A stretch of DNA of 64,000 bases, taken from Dyadobacter sp. CY347. Its GTDB lineage: Bacteria; Bacteroidota; Bacteroidia; Cytophagales; Spirosomataceae. The notes under the pieces were generated by a model that ran no database searches, had not been told where the DNA came from, and saw only the letters and a list, made by a program, of their open reading frames with translations. Where the stretch lies: assembly GCF_021502655.1 (NCBI RefSeq), contig NZ_JAKFFT010000008.1, positions 372,001-436,000 on the forward strand. The letters are read 5' to 3'. The first letter of the stretch is position 1. Each line of letters opens with the position of its first letter. This document shows positions 17,503-25,715 of this stretch, piece by piece. Position numbers and translations under genes: made by a program.

Positions 17503-18453
17503 TTACGGCTGGTTCTTTTGCAGCCCCATTAACCGTTCCGTTGCTTTTGCCTTCATATCCTTATTGGAAGTTGAAAGCTGCAAGCCATCAAAAATCTGCT
17601 TGGCCTGATCGTAATAGACTTTCCGATCATTTTTCCGGAGATTTCCCTGCGTCAGAAGCTGGTAATATCCCTCTGCCTCCGAATAGCGCAACCATTCCCG
17701 GTAAGTGACCCCGGTGCCGCCTTTCGCGGCGAGACATTCATCCAGTTGCTTTTGAATTGCAGTAACGTCCCCGCCGCCACCGCCGCCTGATTTTGATGCT
17801 TTGCAATTATCCAGATCGCGTTGCATTAGGGCCAATTTGGTCTGCAATTCTTTGGCAGCCGGATCTGCACCACCTCCTCCTCCACCGCCGCCACCGCCGC
17901 CACCTGCGAGAAGCTGGCGTTCCATGCTTTTTATTTCGAGATCTTTCATATTGATCTGATTTCGCAGATCGTTCACCACCTGGACGTCAATTCCTTTGCT
18001 ATCCAATGTCCTGCGGAGCTCGCTGATTGTCTGGCGATAGGTTACCAATGCTTCCGTCAGCTTTGCGATGCCGGTGGAAAGTCGTTTATTCTGTTCGTGG
18101 GCCGCTGATCCTGCTAATGTATTGAAATGGCTCATGATTGAATTGATACGGCTTTCTATGTCAACCAATTGGGTTCTCGCCGTGGCCTTTGCCATTTCGT
18201 CCGATGCGCTGCTGTACAGGCCGTCGAGCTGGATAAGCTTTCTTGAAATCAGGCTCAATGTGTCTGTATCCACCAACATGGCAGACTGTTCGTCGACAAT
18301 CTGTTTGTAACGTTTTGCTTCGCTTTCTGCGACAGAATCGGGGACGCGCATGAGCAGGAAAACTGCCGCGATGGGGAAAGTGAGTGATAGTGCATACATG
18401 CCAACGAACCTTCCTATCGCCGATTTTCGCTGATTTTGATTAACAGGCTCCAT
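17503..18453 (-). CDS. tssO: T6SS-iii transmembrane protein TssO
   Basis: 316 residues with one transmembrane segment (about 17-36, FVGMYALSLTFPIAAVFLLM). A long, largely helical periplasmic region follows (VDIESRINSIMSHFNTLAGS, INMKDLEIKSMERQLL). A run of 13 glycines (184-196) and a second run of six interrupt this region. The C-terminus has a short helical repeat (WLRYSEAEGYYQLLTQGN, YYDQAKQIFDGLQL). The arrangement, and its place between tssK and clpV, match TssO of the Bacteroidota TssNQOPR membrane complex. The glycine tracts are encoded by imperfect triplet repeats near 17,770-17,790 and 17,868-17,910. Confidence 0.8.
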   Translation of the reverse strand: MEPVNQNQRKSAIGRFVGMYALSLTFPIAAVFLLMRVPDSVAESEAKRYKQIVDEQSAMLVDTDTLSLISRKLIQLDGLYSSASDEMAKATARTQLVDIESRINSIMSHFNTLAGSAAHEQNKRLSTGIAKLTEALVTYRQTISELRRTLDSKGIDVQVVNDLRNQINMKDLEIKSMERQLLAGGGGGGGGGGGGADPAAKELQTKLALMQRDLDNCKASKSGGGGGGDVTAIQKQLDECLAAKGGTGVTYREWLRYSEAEGYYQLLTQGNLRKNDRKVYYDQAKQIFDGLQLSTSNKDMKAKATERLMGLQKNQP

Positions 18454-18474
18454 TTTAAATTTCGTTTGCTTGGT

Positions 18475-19638
18475 TTACAATGGGCTCCACCGCGACTTAG
18501 TCTTTTCGGGCTGCACGGGTGGTTCGTGGACGGGGCTTTCTATGATAAATACTTGCTGTCCTTTGCGCTTGCCTATGAATTCGAGCTGGCTTAGTTTCAG
18601 GAATAATGCTGACCACATGCTGAAAAACGCATCCATTGTTTTAAGGCACGGCAAAATTTCATTGTGGTTATAAGGGACCTGGATCACTGCCAGGATCTGC
18701 TTTTCCAAACTCCCCGGCGAATCGTCCGCCCATTCGCCCAGGTAACCCAGTAACTCCTCTTTTTCCCTGTCTGTCAAACATTCCAATGATGTTCTGATGC
18801 TCTGGACTGCCTGGATCAGCGCGACAACCATCTGCACCGGCGGCTGGTACGGAACCAGTCTTTGGTAATGGATATTGGTTGTTGCGAACACATTGACCAG
18901 CCTTTCTACCAGCGCCTGAACGCTGTCCGACAATGTGCTTTTCTGGCTTTTGACCTTGATTTTCTGTATGATACGAAACGAATACATTTCAATATCATTC
19001 AAATATCCGCCAAACCGGTTGTACCATTCACGCAATGCTTTGTGGCTTTTTACAGCCTTGCAAGCCGGGATAAAATCGTGCAAAACGCGCAATTCCGAAT
19101 TGTTATATTCTATTTTTCCAACGACCAGACTTGGTCCGCCCCATTGGTCCATATGAATAAGATCCGCGGGAACCAGACTGATCTGTGACGTGGGCGTAGT
19201 GTGTGGGTGCCTTACAGGGATTTCGTTTTCAACAGGATTGCCTACAGGCTGTCTTTCAAATAAATTACTGCTGATAACAATGTAAAAAAGCTGATTTTGT
19301 GCTACGGGTAATCTGTATTGTTCGATGACCTGCGTTAATGATGTTTCCAGTTTTAAATCGTCCGACGGCTTTACTTCCAATGGCGTTCCATCGGGTGCAA
19401 TGGCATTACATTGTTCTATCTTAATCCTGATCTGCAAGCTTGCATCACCCAGTATCTGCATTTCCAGCGACTCATTGTTATTTGCCGGAAGCAGCAATCC
19501 GTAATTCAAGGCAGTTTGAGCATTGGCCTGCGCCCGGCGAAACTGATCAGCGTGGTAGTTGTCTGTTTCAACAAAATGTTGTCGTGAGATTTTCATCCCA
19601 TCCACCCAATTGACTGCCAGGTGCCGGTTATCTGCCAT
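18475..19638 (-). CDS. tssK: T6SS baseplate protein TssK
   Basis: 387 residues, shorter than proteobacterial TssK but usual for Bacteroidota. It opens with VNWVDGMKISRQHFVETDNYHADQ, the hallmark TssK N-terminal shell domain (WxxGMxxxxxHF). A central domain contains PADLIHMDQWGGPSLVVGKIEYN, and the C-terminal helical and neck regions contain LVERLVNVFATTNIHYQRLVPY and FFSMWSALFLKLSQLEFIG. TssK trimers connect the baseplate to the membrane complex, here probably through TssN. It is the first structural gene of the operon, 25 bp after the small HTH gene. Confidence 0.88.
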   Translation of the reverse strand: MADNRHLAVNWVDGMKISRQHFVETDNYHADQFRRAQANAQTALNYGLLLPANNNESLEMQILGDASLQIRIKIEQCNAIAPDGTPLEVKPSDDLKLETSLTQVIEQYRLPVAQNQLFYIVISSNLFERQPVGNPVENEIPVRHPHTTPTSQISLVPADLIHMDQWGGPSLVVGKIEYNNSELRVLHDFIPACKAVKSHKALREWYNRFGGYLNDIEMYSFRIIQKIKVKSQKSTLSDSVQALVERLVNVFATTNIHYQRLVPYQPPVQMVVALIQAVQSIRTSLECLTDREKEELLGYLGEWADDSPGSLEKQILAVIQVPYNHNEILPCLKTMDAFFSMWSALFLKLSQLEFIGKRKGQQVFIIESPVHEPPVQPEKTKSRWSPL

Positions 19639-19663
19639 GCCTTTATAATGTTACTGGTAAATG

Positions 19664-19846
19664 CTACATTTTCATTGCTGCCCTGACAAGGCCTATCACC
19701 GATTTCACCCCAAACTTCCTGAACAAACTCCGCCGGTACGATTCGACCGTTGAAATGCTTACATGAAGTTTATCCGCGATCTCTTTGGAGCTGAGTTCAT
19801 CCATGATAAGATCCAGAATTTCCTTTTCGCGCTTTGTCAGTTCCAT
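19664..19846 (-). CDS. Stand-alone LuxR-type HTH protein (60 residues)
   Basis: The entire protein is one GerE/LuxR HTH domain: MELTKREKEILDLIMDELSS, KEIADKLHVSISTVESYRRS, LFRKFGVKSVIGLVRAAMKM. It aligns over its full length with the last 60 residues of the neighbouring 216-residue regulator and ends at nearly the same place, so it looks like a domain duplication that lost the receiver. It may bind DNA as a homodimer or compete with, or pair with, the larger regulator. It precedes tssK by 25 bp and is likely the first gene of the T6SS transcript. Only the ATG at 19846 is a reasonable start. Confidence 0.75.
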   Translation of the reverse strand: MELTKREKEILDLIMDELSSKEIADKLHVSISTVESYRRSLFRKFGVKSVIGLVRAAMKM

Positions 19847-19862
19847 AATTGAAATACTTAGA

Positions 19863-19893
19863 CAAAGTTGACTCGCCGGAAGCGCTATTTCAA
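19863..19893 (-). promoter_or_regulatory. Candidate promoter of the main T6SS operon
   Basis: Read on the minus strand, TTG (19893-19891) is followed by a 20-bp spacer and CAACTTTG (19870-19863), one mismatch from TAnnTTTG. Initiation would fall near 19856, about 10 nt before the ATG of the small HTH gene. The weak -7 box fits a promoter needing an activator. Confidence 0.4.
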
Positions 19894-19901
19894 TAAGCAG
19901 A

Positions 19902-19967
19902 TACCCTGATTTTTCCTGGTTTTTACCCTGATTTTTTTAAGGGTTTTTTGGGCGAAATTAAGGGTTT
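19902..19967. promoter_or_regulatory. Array of four half-sites upstream of the T6SS operon
   Basis: TACCCTGATTTTT occurs at 19902-19914 and again at 19924-19936 (22-bp period). TTAAGGGTTT occurs at 19937-19946 and 19958-19967 (21-bp period). ACCCT and AGGGT are inverse complements, so the array consists of two direct and two inverted half-sites at two-helical-turn spacing. It ends 8 bp upstream of the candidate -33 element, which is where an activator would bind. The neighbouring LuxR-type proteins are the obvious candidate ligands. Confidence 0.5.
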
Positions 19968-19985
19968 CCCATGACGGGCCTGTAA

Positions 19986-20636
19986 CTAGACCACACCCAT
20001 TCTAACTGCGATCTTGGTTAGCCCAACGGAATTTTTCACACCTAATTTCTGGAAGAGGTTCCTGCGGTGTGTCTCCACTGTTTTGTCACTGATACATAGC
20101 TCATTAGCTATCTTATTGGTGGAATATTCGCTAGCCACCAGCCGGAGGATCTCGACCTCTCTTTTACTCAAAAAGTCGCGTGCGGTAGGCGCCGGATCTT
20201 GTATCAGGCTTTCGGGTGAGCTTTCGGCCAGTTTGAGCATGACCTCCTGACCGTAATAAACTTTGCCTTCGGAAACCGCCCTGATAGCCCTTTCCCATTC
20301 GTCGAGTTCTGCGCCAAACACAATGTATCCCGAGACGCCGGAGCGTACAACTTCCCTCACAGAATCGCCGGTTGGGCTTTGTGCAAGCAGCAGGAATTTC
20401 AGATGAGGGTAAATTTTGCGGAGTTTTAAAATCTGGTCCGATGTTTTTTCAGCGTGATGATCGAATACAACTGCGATATCAATGTCCTTCAAATAAGGCA
20501 GCTGGCTGAAATTTTCCAGGCTTGTGCATTTCCCCACCAACTCAATGTAAGACCTTCTCCTCAACCATTCAGCAACTGCCTCGCACTCGAGTGGATGCGG
20601 ATGCACCAAGCATGCATGTGTAGTGGAATGTTCCAT
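19986..20636 (-). CDS. NarL/LuxR-family regulator with degenerate receiver, likely T6SS regulator
   Basis: 216 residues: a receiver-like domain (about 1-125) and a LuxR-type HTH (about 155-216, FLSKREVEILRLVASEYSTN, KIANELCISDKTVETHRRNL). The receiver keeps an Asp at 59 (VVFDH) that matches the usual phosphorylation position. The paired acids after the first strand are replaced (LVHPHPLE, residues 10-17), and the conserved Lys is Phe107 (GYIVFGAE). Phosphorylation control is therefore doubtful. No kinase gene is adjacent. It lies immediately upstream of the T6SS operon in the same direction, which suggests it controls that operon. Confidence 0.82.
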   Translation of the reverse strand: MEHSTTHACLVHPHPLECEAVAEWLRRRSYIELVGKCTSLENFSQLPYLKDIDIAVVFDHHAEKTSDQILKLRKIYPHLKFLLLAQSPTGDSVREVVRSGVSGYIVFGAELDEWERAIRAVSEGKVYYGQEVMLKLAESSPESLIQDPAPTARDFLSKREVEILRLVASEYSTNKIANELCISDKTVETHRRNLFQKLGVKNSVGLTKIAVRMGVV

Positions 20637-20945
20637 GGTTTTGTTCGGGATGTGGATGAAAAAGTACTGTTCAAAGGTAAGCTTTCCGCGCTTTCACAGT
20701 CAATACGTGAAAGTACAGAATGAAACGGGTAAGACTACTTGATTTTACGAAAAGCGTAAATCTATATGATTCTCACTATCAGTCAATAACATTAGTTACC
20801 GATCCTGAAAATTAAAGGTAAAACCTTAGTGGTTTACACTGACTAATTAGTATATACGTTGCTTTTTACGAAGGACAATTGCGTACAATTACTATGCAAA
20901 TCGGGTATAATGCCTGAACAGTAAACAGCACAATTTGTGAAGTTT
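20637..20945. other. 309-bp intergenic region with regulator promoter and short palindromes
   Basis: No gene seen. Besides the promoter and dyad listed separately it holds a small hairpin TTTACG-N5-CGTAAA (20744-20760), AAGGT-N3-ACCTT near 20816-20828, the palindrome ACTAATTAGT near 20843-20852 and AATTG-N4-CAATT near 20878-20891. None is clearly assigned. Confidence 0.4.
20672..20713 (-). promoter_or_regulatory. Promoter of the LuxR-type regulator with overlapping dyad
   Basis: On the minus strand, TTG (20703-20701), a 21-bp spacer and a perfect TAnnTTTG box, TACCTTTG (20679-20672), give an expected start near 20665 and a leader of about 29 nt. The inverted repeat CTTTCAC-N9-GTGAAAG (20691-20713) covers the -33 element and could be an operator, for example for autoregulation. 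Confidence 0.5.
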
Positions 20946-22064
20946 TTATTTCAACCTTCCATATTTTCTCATGATGTCAAGAAGCTGCTCTTTTGGGAGT
21001 TCTTCCACTTTATGACCCTGGGTTCCTTCCATAGTCTGCGCCATCACGAGCGAATTGATAATGGCTTCCTCCGTGGACTCAATAACCGCCAGGAATAGCG
21101 GGCTGATGGCATCATTATGAAGATAAGTTGCGCCAAAAGTACGTTCCGGGATTTCGTGAAGCATGCGATTAGCCGTAGAAAAGACAATGACGTAATCTCC
21201 GCTGCCATTGGAAGCAATCCCGCCGGTCTGTGCCATGCCCATGATTGCCCGCTTGGCAAGTCGTTTCAGGTTTCTGGCATCCAAAGGCGCATCCGTAGCC
21301 ATCACGATCATGCACGAACCATCGGAAGTTTTATCCAGTGATTCTTTAAATGCGAATTTCCCCAGCTCCTCTCCCACCGGAACGCCGTTCACTTTCAGCA
21401 CCCCGCCGAAATTCGTTTGTACTAACACACCCACTGTGTAGCCGCCAAGATTGGCTGGAAGTTTTCGGGAAGCCGTTCCTATGCCGCCTTTAAAATTGAA
21501 ACAGACGGTTCCTGTTCCTGCGCCTACATTGCCTTCTGCAACAGGGCCGTTTTGCGCCTGCGCCAATGCATTGAGCACATGCTCCTTACGCACGTGACGC
21601 CCGCGGATATCGTTCAGAAAACCATCATTGGTGTCTCCAACAACGGGATTCAGGGATCGGACATTTTCGTTTCCCTGCTGGCCCAATGTCCAGTCAATGA
21701 TCGCGTCGGCAACGGTGGGGACGCTTAATGTATTGGTTAAGAGGATTGGCGTTTCAATGCTGCCAAGCTCCTCAACCTGGGAATAACCGGTTAATTTCCC
21801 AAAACCGTTTCCGATGTAGATCGCCGCGGGCACTTTCGCCTGAAATATATTCCCATCGTGCGGAATGATCGCCGTCACTCCCGTACGGACGTCAGCGCCT
21901 TCACGCAAGGTGACCTGCCCCACCTTTACGCCGCCCACATCCGTAATCGCATTGAGCGGGCCTGTTGGTAATACGCCGATCTTGATGCCGAGTTCCCGGG
22001 CACGCTTTTGAGCAAGGACTGGCATTGAAAAAAGGACGAGGAGGATCAGTATATTCCGTTTCAT
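20946..22064 (-). CDS. P1-family aminopeptidase (DmpA/BapA type)
   Basis: 372 residues with a signal peptide (MKRNILILLVLFSMPVLAQ). Members of this S58 family are N-terminal-nucleophile aminopeptidases that cleave themselves between Gly and Ser and release N-terminal residues from small peptides, including beta-peptides. Family blocks are visible: ITDVGGVKVGQVTL, GVTAIIPHDG, PVVGDTNDGFLNDIRG, GTGTVCFNFKGGIGTASRKL and DGSCMIVMATDAPLDARNLK. Gly249-Ser250 in the last block matches the DmpA autocleavage site and nucleophile. The export signal suggests periplasmic peptide processing. It is unlinked to neighbouring genes and has 84 bp before the DUF4249 gene stop. Confidence 0.88.
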   Translation of the reverse strand: MKRNILILLVLFSMPVLAQKRARELGIKIGVLPTGPLNAITDVGGVKVGQVTLREGADVRTGVTAIIPHDGNIFQAKVPAAIYIGNGFGKLTGYSQVEELGSIETPILLTNTLSVPTVADAIIDWTLGQQGNENVRSLNPVVGDTNDGFLNDIRGRHVRKEHVLNALAQAQNGPVAEGNVGAGTGTVCFNFKGGIGTASRKLPANLGGYTVGVLVQTNFGGVLKVNGVPVGEELGKFAFKESLDKTSDGSCMIVMATDAPLDARNLKRLAKRAIMGMAQTGGIASNGSGDYVIVFSTANRMLHEIPERTFGATYLHNDAISPLFLAVIESTEEAIINSLVMAQTMEGTQGHKVEELPKEQLLDIMRKYGRLK

Positions 22065-22148
22065 GACATTGTTTTAAAAAATGAAATATAAACAAAAATC
22101 CACTGGTAAATACGCTTACCAGTGGATTCAATAGGGTTTTTGCAAAGA

Positions 22149-23102
22149 TTAGTCTTCGTCCGGACGTGCCTTTTCAGGATCAATAATGGTTTCTTTCCGG
22201 CTTACCGCAGATGTGCCAAACAAACCCAGCGCCTTAGGGCCTTTGGGGTCCGCATTGACAACATTGGATTTAATGTTCGAGATCGGCACCGCAAAAAGTC
22301 CGCCGTTTGCGGCTTGCTCACGGATTTGTTTCAGATATTCAAAGGTTTCGTTTGTGATGCTGTGTAATTCGACACCGACAGATGCACCCGCTGAATAAAG
22401 CGAGTCCGTTGTAATTGATTCACGAATCGGAAGGATAAATATCAGCCCGTCAGAAGGAGCGCCTGATCCGAATGCAGCGTCGTATGCAATAGAAATAGTC
22501 ACTGCTTTTTCAACTTTCGGTTTTCCGTTGATGAGCGGTTTGATCCAGTAAGTGTCCCCTTCACCCACAAAATCCCGTGCGTAAAATTGGGCTACATAGC
22601 CTTCTTTCGGCCCCTTATCCGGCTCAAATGGTAACTTTTCTTTACGATAAACAATGGAATCTACCTGCGGAACGCGTTTCAGCTCGCTGGATGCGGTATA
22701 AGTGTTGGTTTCGTTTACGATTTTTAAATTATAGGTTCTTCCTACCCGACCCAATGTATCCGCATTGGTTTTCCCCCATACATACTGACCATTTCCAGCC
22801 AGGTCTTCGAATTTATAAACCTTGCCTTTATCATCCGTAACCGTTACTTCCGCTCCTAAAACCGGTCGCGCAGGACCATTGTTGAAATAACTCGCCGACC
22901 AGGAAAGTTTGATCGTCTGCGGGCCGCCTTCATTGGTGATCCAGCCGTCCACAACAAGCTGGTCAGGGCCGGTTTCTGTTTCCAGGTCGATCACGTCTTC
23001 GCAGCCTGTCATTGCAACAAACATGGCGAAAAACAATGCTAATAACCCTAAATGCTTCATATTTGAAATTTTTGAGAATCTTTTCATGGCAACAATTTTC
23101 AT
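22149..23102 (-). CDS. DUF4249 lipoprotein, partner of TonB receptor
   Basis: About 317 residues from an ATG at 23102, with an alternative at 23087; earlier codons overlap the TonB receptor gene. The lipoprotein signal (MKHLGLLALFFAMFVAMTGC) is followed by acidic EDVIDLETETGPDQLVVDGW, which fits the outer-membrane lipoprotein export pattern of Bacteroidota. DUF4249 hallmarks are LVVDGWITNEGGPQTIKLSW, LGAEVTVTDDKGKVYKFED and YNLKIVNE. Such lipoproteins are regularly encoded next to TonB-dependent receptors, as here (25-bp gap), but the substrate is unknown. Confidence 0.85.
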   Translation of the reverse strand: MKIVAMKRFSKISNMKHLGLLALFFAMFVAMTGCEDVIDLETETGPDQLVVDGWITNEGGPQTIKLSWSASYFNNGPARPVLGAEVTVTDDKGKVYKFEDLAGNGQYVWGKTNADTLGRVGRTYNLKIVNETNTYTASSELKRVPQVDSIVYRKEKLPFEPDKGPKEGYVAQFYARDFVGEGDTYWIKPLINGKPKVEKAVTISIAYDAAFGSGAPSDGLIFILPIRESITTDSLYSAGASVGVELHSITNETFEYLKQIREQAANGGLFAVPISNIKSNVVNADPKGPKALGLFGTSAVSRKETIIDPEKARPDED

Positions 23103-23127
23103 CAATGTGATGGATTTGATCTCTTTT

Positions 23128-25509
23128 TTAGAACTTGAAATTGTAAGTAATGGCGGGTATAAAATTACCAATCACAGAGTAACGAACGGCCTCCGTCCTG
23201 AGCGGCGTATCTTCATTAGCGCGGGTGTACACCGAGAACGGATTGCGGCGATTGTATACATTATAGACGGAGAACACATATTCGCCCTGGCCCACTTTGA
23301 ACAATTTCCTTTTGGATTTCAGCGTAGCAGCCAGATCCAGACGATGGTAAGCCGGAATGCGGTTGTTATTTCTTGCGCCATCATAATTATTGCCGATCGG
23401 CCAGCCGCCCCACTCGTAGCGGTTCGTAGGGAATGTTGCCGGTGTGCCGGATGTAATGGTGAAGTTCGCCGAAAGAGACAATCTCTTGCCCATTTCATAA
23501 ATCGCAACGGACGTGAAATTGTGCGGTTTATCAAATCTTGCCGGGAACCAGTCGCTGTTGTTGATGGTTTCCACAAGCCTTTCGGTCCTTGATAATGTAT
23601 AGCTGATCCAGCCGGTTAACCTTCCTTTGTTCTTTTTCAAATAAAACTCAGCGCCGTATGCTCGGCCTTTTCCAAAAAGCAGGTCGCCGGCCACAAACTC
23701 ATTCAACAGCAATTCCGACCCTGGGACGTAATCGATCTGGTTATACAGCTTCTTGTAATACACCTCCACAGAAGCTTCGTACGTATTATTTTTGAAATTC
23801 TGGAACCAGCCTAATGCAACCTGGTCAGCCTTTTCAGGCGCAATGTTCATCGAGCTCAGCGTCCATACATCCAGCGGCGAACTTGCGGCTGTATTGGATA
23901 GTAAGTGTAAATACTGCGCTGTGCGGTTGTAACTGGCTTTAATAGATGCATCCGAGGTTATACCAATGTTCAATGACGCCCTGGGCTCCCAGTTTCCGTA
24001 ACTTTTGATCACGTCTCCTTTTTTGTAAGTTTTGCCAGGGAACATTGGATACTTGCGCTGTCCTTTGTCAACTTCCAGATAATCATACTCAGTGCCCGGG
24101 CCTAAGCTCCTGAAATAAGAATAACGCACACCATATTGAAGCGAAATTTTATCCCCCAGCTTCTGCTCGTTCCCTATATATAATGCAGATTCATCAGCAT
24201 AACGCGGTTCCAGGCTAATGTCCGTGTTTTCTCCTTCCGAAACGGCAATGGCTTTTCCAGGACGCGTGTCGTAGTAAATGTATTGTCCTCCGAATGTCAG
24301 CTGGTTGTTTGGTGTAATATAAAATGTAAAGTCGGGCTTAATGCTCGTGCTGATGATCTTTGATTTCCAGTCAAACTTGTCTTTTGCGTCCGGTTTGTTT
24401 TGGTTTTGACCCAAATTGTAATCGTAATTGCTGTAATAGCCAGTTAGGTTCATGAATAACTTATTCGAAAAAACGTGGTTCCAGCGCGCCGTTGCCGTGG
24501 CATTGCCCCAGCCAAAACCAAAATCACCTCCGCCGAAAACATCTTTCCCAAAATAACCCGATGCAAAGAATGTGTCTTTGTCACCAATTTTATAATTCAC
24601 CTTGGCCGTCAGATCGTAGAAATAGAACTTGGAATCTTTCAGGTCTGAATTTAAAAATGGTTTTGCCAAAACATCAATGTAAGACCGGCGACCGGCAACA
24701 ATGAATGAGCCTTTTCCTTTTGCAAATGGCTGCTCATAAGTCAATCTTGAAAAAATAGTCCCGATCCCGCCATTAATCTCCCGTTTTTTAGCATTCCCTT
24801 CTTTCATCCTGACATCCAGAATGGAGGAGATCCGGCCGCCATAAAGCGAAGGAATCCCGCCTTTGATCAACTTTACATCCTTCACCGCATCAGGATTGAA
24901 AACGGAGAAAAAACCAAATAAGTGAGACGAATTGTAGACCGGCGCTTCATCCAGGAGCACGAGATTTTGAGATATATCCCCGCCACGAACATTAAAACCC
25001 GACGCGCCTTCACCAACGGAAGTAACCCCAGGCAGCAATTGAATGCTGCGGATCAGATCCACTTCGCCTAGTAATGCAGGCATTTTTCGGATGGTCTTCA
25101 TTTCCACCTTATTCACAGACATTTCAATGCTCTTCACATTCTCGTCTTCCTTTTGAGTTGAGATTGTGACTTCCTGCAAATCGGTGCTTTCATCGGACAT
25201 TTCAATGCTGACGGTTTTGTCTGCATCCAAATTGACCGTCTTTTCTACTTTCTGATATCCTATATAGGAAAACACCAGCGTGTAATTTCCCGCAGGCAAG
25301 GTCAGGGAATAAAATCCGTAAGGGTTCGTTACGACGCCGGTTTCCGCTTCGCGAACGTAAACGGAAACCCCGATCAGCCCTTCACCATTTGACTGGTCTT
25401 TCACATAACCGCTGACCGTTTGCCGGTTTTGCGCAAATGCGCTGACACAAAAGAAGAAGAAGAGAATAAATGGAATGAGTACTTTGTTTTTCATGGGCTT
25501 TAATTTCAT
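23128..25509 (-). CDS. TonB-dependent receptor with N-terminal CarboxypepD-reg-like domain
   Basis: About 793 residues from the ATG at 25509 (alternative 25494). A signal peptide ends at SAFAQ. It is followed by a carboxypeptidase-regulatory-like domain (about 30-110, VSGYVKDQSNGEGLIGVSVY, NPYGFYSLTLPAGNYTLVFS), then a plug domain (IRKMPALLGEVDLIRSIQLL, GASGFNVRGGDISQNLVLLD) and an outer-membrane beta-barrel ending in the aromatic strand NFIPAITYNFKF. It lacks the SusC signature, and the partner is DUF4249 rather than SusD. Substrate cannot be inferred. It is followed by the DUF4249 gene 25 bp downstream. Confidence 0.9.
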   Translation of the reverse strand: MKLKPMKNKVLIPFILFFFFCVSAFAQNRQTVSGYVKDQSNGEGLIGVSVYVREAETGVVTNPYGFYSLTLPAGNYTLVFSYIGYQKVEKTVNLDADKTVSIEMSDESTDLQEVTISTQKEDENVKSIEMSVNKVEMKTIRKMPALLGEVDLIRSIQLLPGVTSVGEGASGFNVRGGDISQNLVLLDEAPVYNSSHLFGFFSVFNPDAVKDVKLIKGGIPSLYGGRISSILDVRMKEGNAKKREINGGIGTIFSRLTYEQPFAKGKGSFIVAGRRSYIDVLAKPFLNSDLKDSKFYFYDLTAKVNYKIGDKDTFFASGYFGKDVFGGGDFGFGWGNATATARWNHVFSNKLFMNLTGYYSNYDYNLGQNQNKPDAKDKFDWKSKIISTSIKPDFTFYITPNNQLTFGGQYIYYDTRPGKAIAVSEGENTDISLEPRYADESALYIGNEQKLGDKISLQYGVRYSYFRSLGPGTEYDYLEVDKGQRKYPMFPGKTYKKGDVIKSYGNWEPRASLNIGITSDASIKASYNRTAQYLHLLSNTAASSPLDVWTLSSMNIAPEKADQVALGWFQNFKNNTYEASVEVYYKKLYNQIDYVPGSELLLNEFVAGDLLFGKGRAYGAEFYLKKNKGRLTGWISYTLSRTERLVETINNSDWFPARFDKPHNFTSVAIYEMGKRLSLSANFTITSGTPATFPTNRYEWGGWPIGNNYDGARNNNRIPAYHRLDLAATLKSKRKLFKVGQGEYVFSVYNVYNRRNPFSVYTRANEDTPLRTEAVRYSVIGNFIPAITYNFKF

Positions 25510-25715
25510 TATTGAACTTTTCCTATTCTGATGACAACCATAGAGACGTATACCCTCTGTAAATACTTCAAAAGTTTTTATGAGCTTCATGCTAGGAGCT
25601 GGTAAAGCACGTGTAAATCAACTTCATATAACAGAAAAAAGTGATGAACTTGCCAAAAAAGAGAATAAGTGGCCAAAACTTAGAAACCGGAGGCCCAAAT
25701 AGAAATAGTATTTTT

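Noticed and set aside
20743..20761. Hairpin TTTACG-N5-CGTAAA as a terminator
   Set aside because: The stem is only six A/T-rich pairs with no T-run and lies upstream of the regulator promoter rather than after a gene.
22909..23592. Plus-strand open frame of 227 codons across the DUF4249/TonB junction
   Set aside because: Antisense to two recognised genes; no domain seen.
25510..25715. Small gene or RNA in the gap between folK and the TonB receptor gene
   Set aside because: No plausible small gene, hairpin terminator or strong promoter box was seen; nothing supportable to report.
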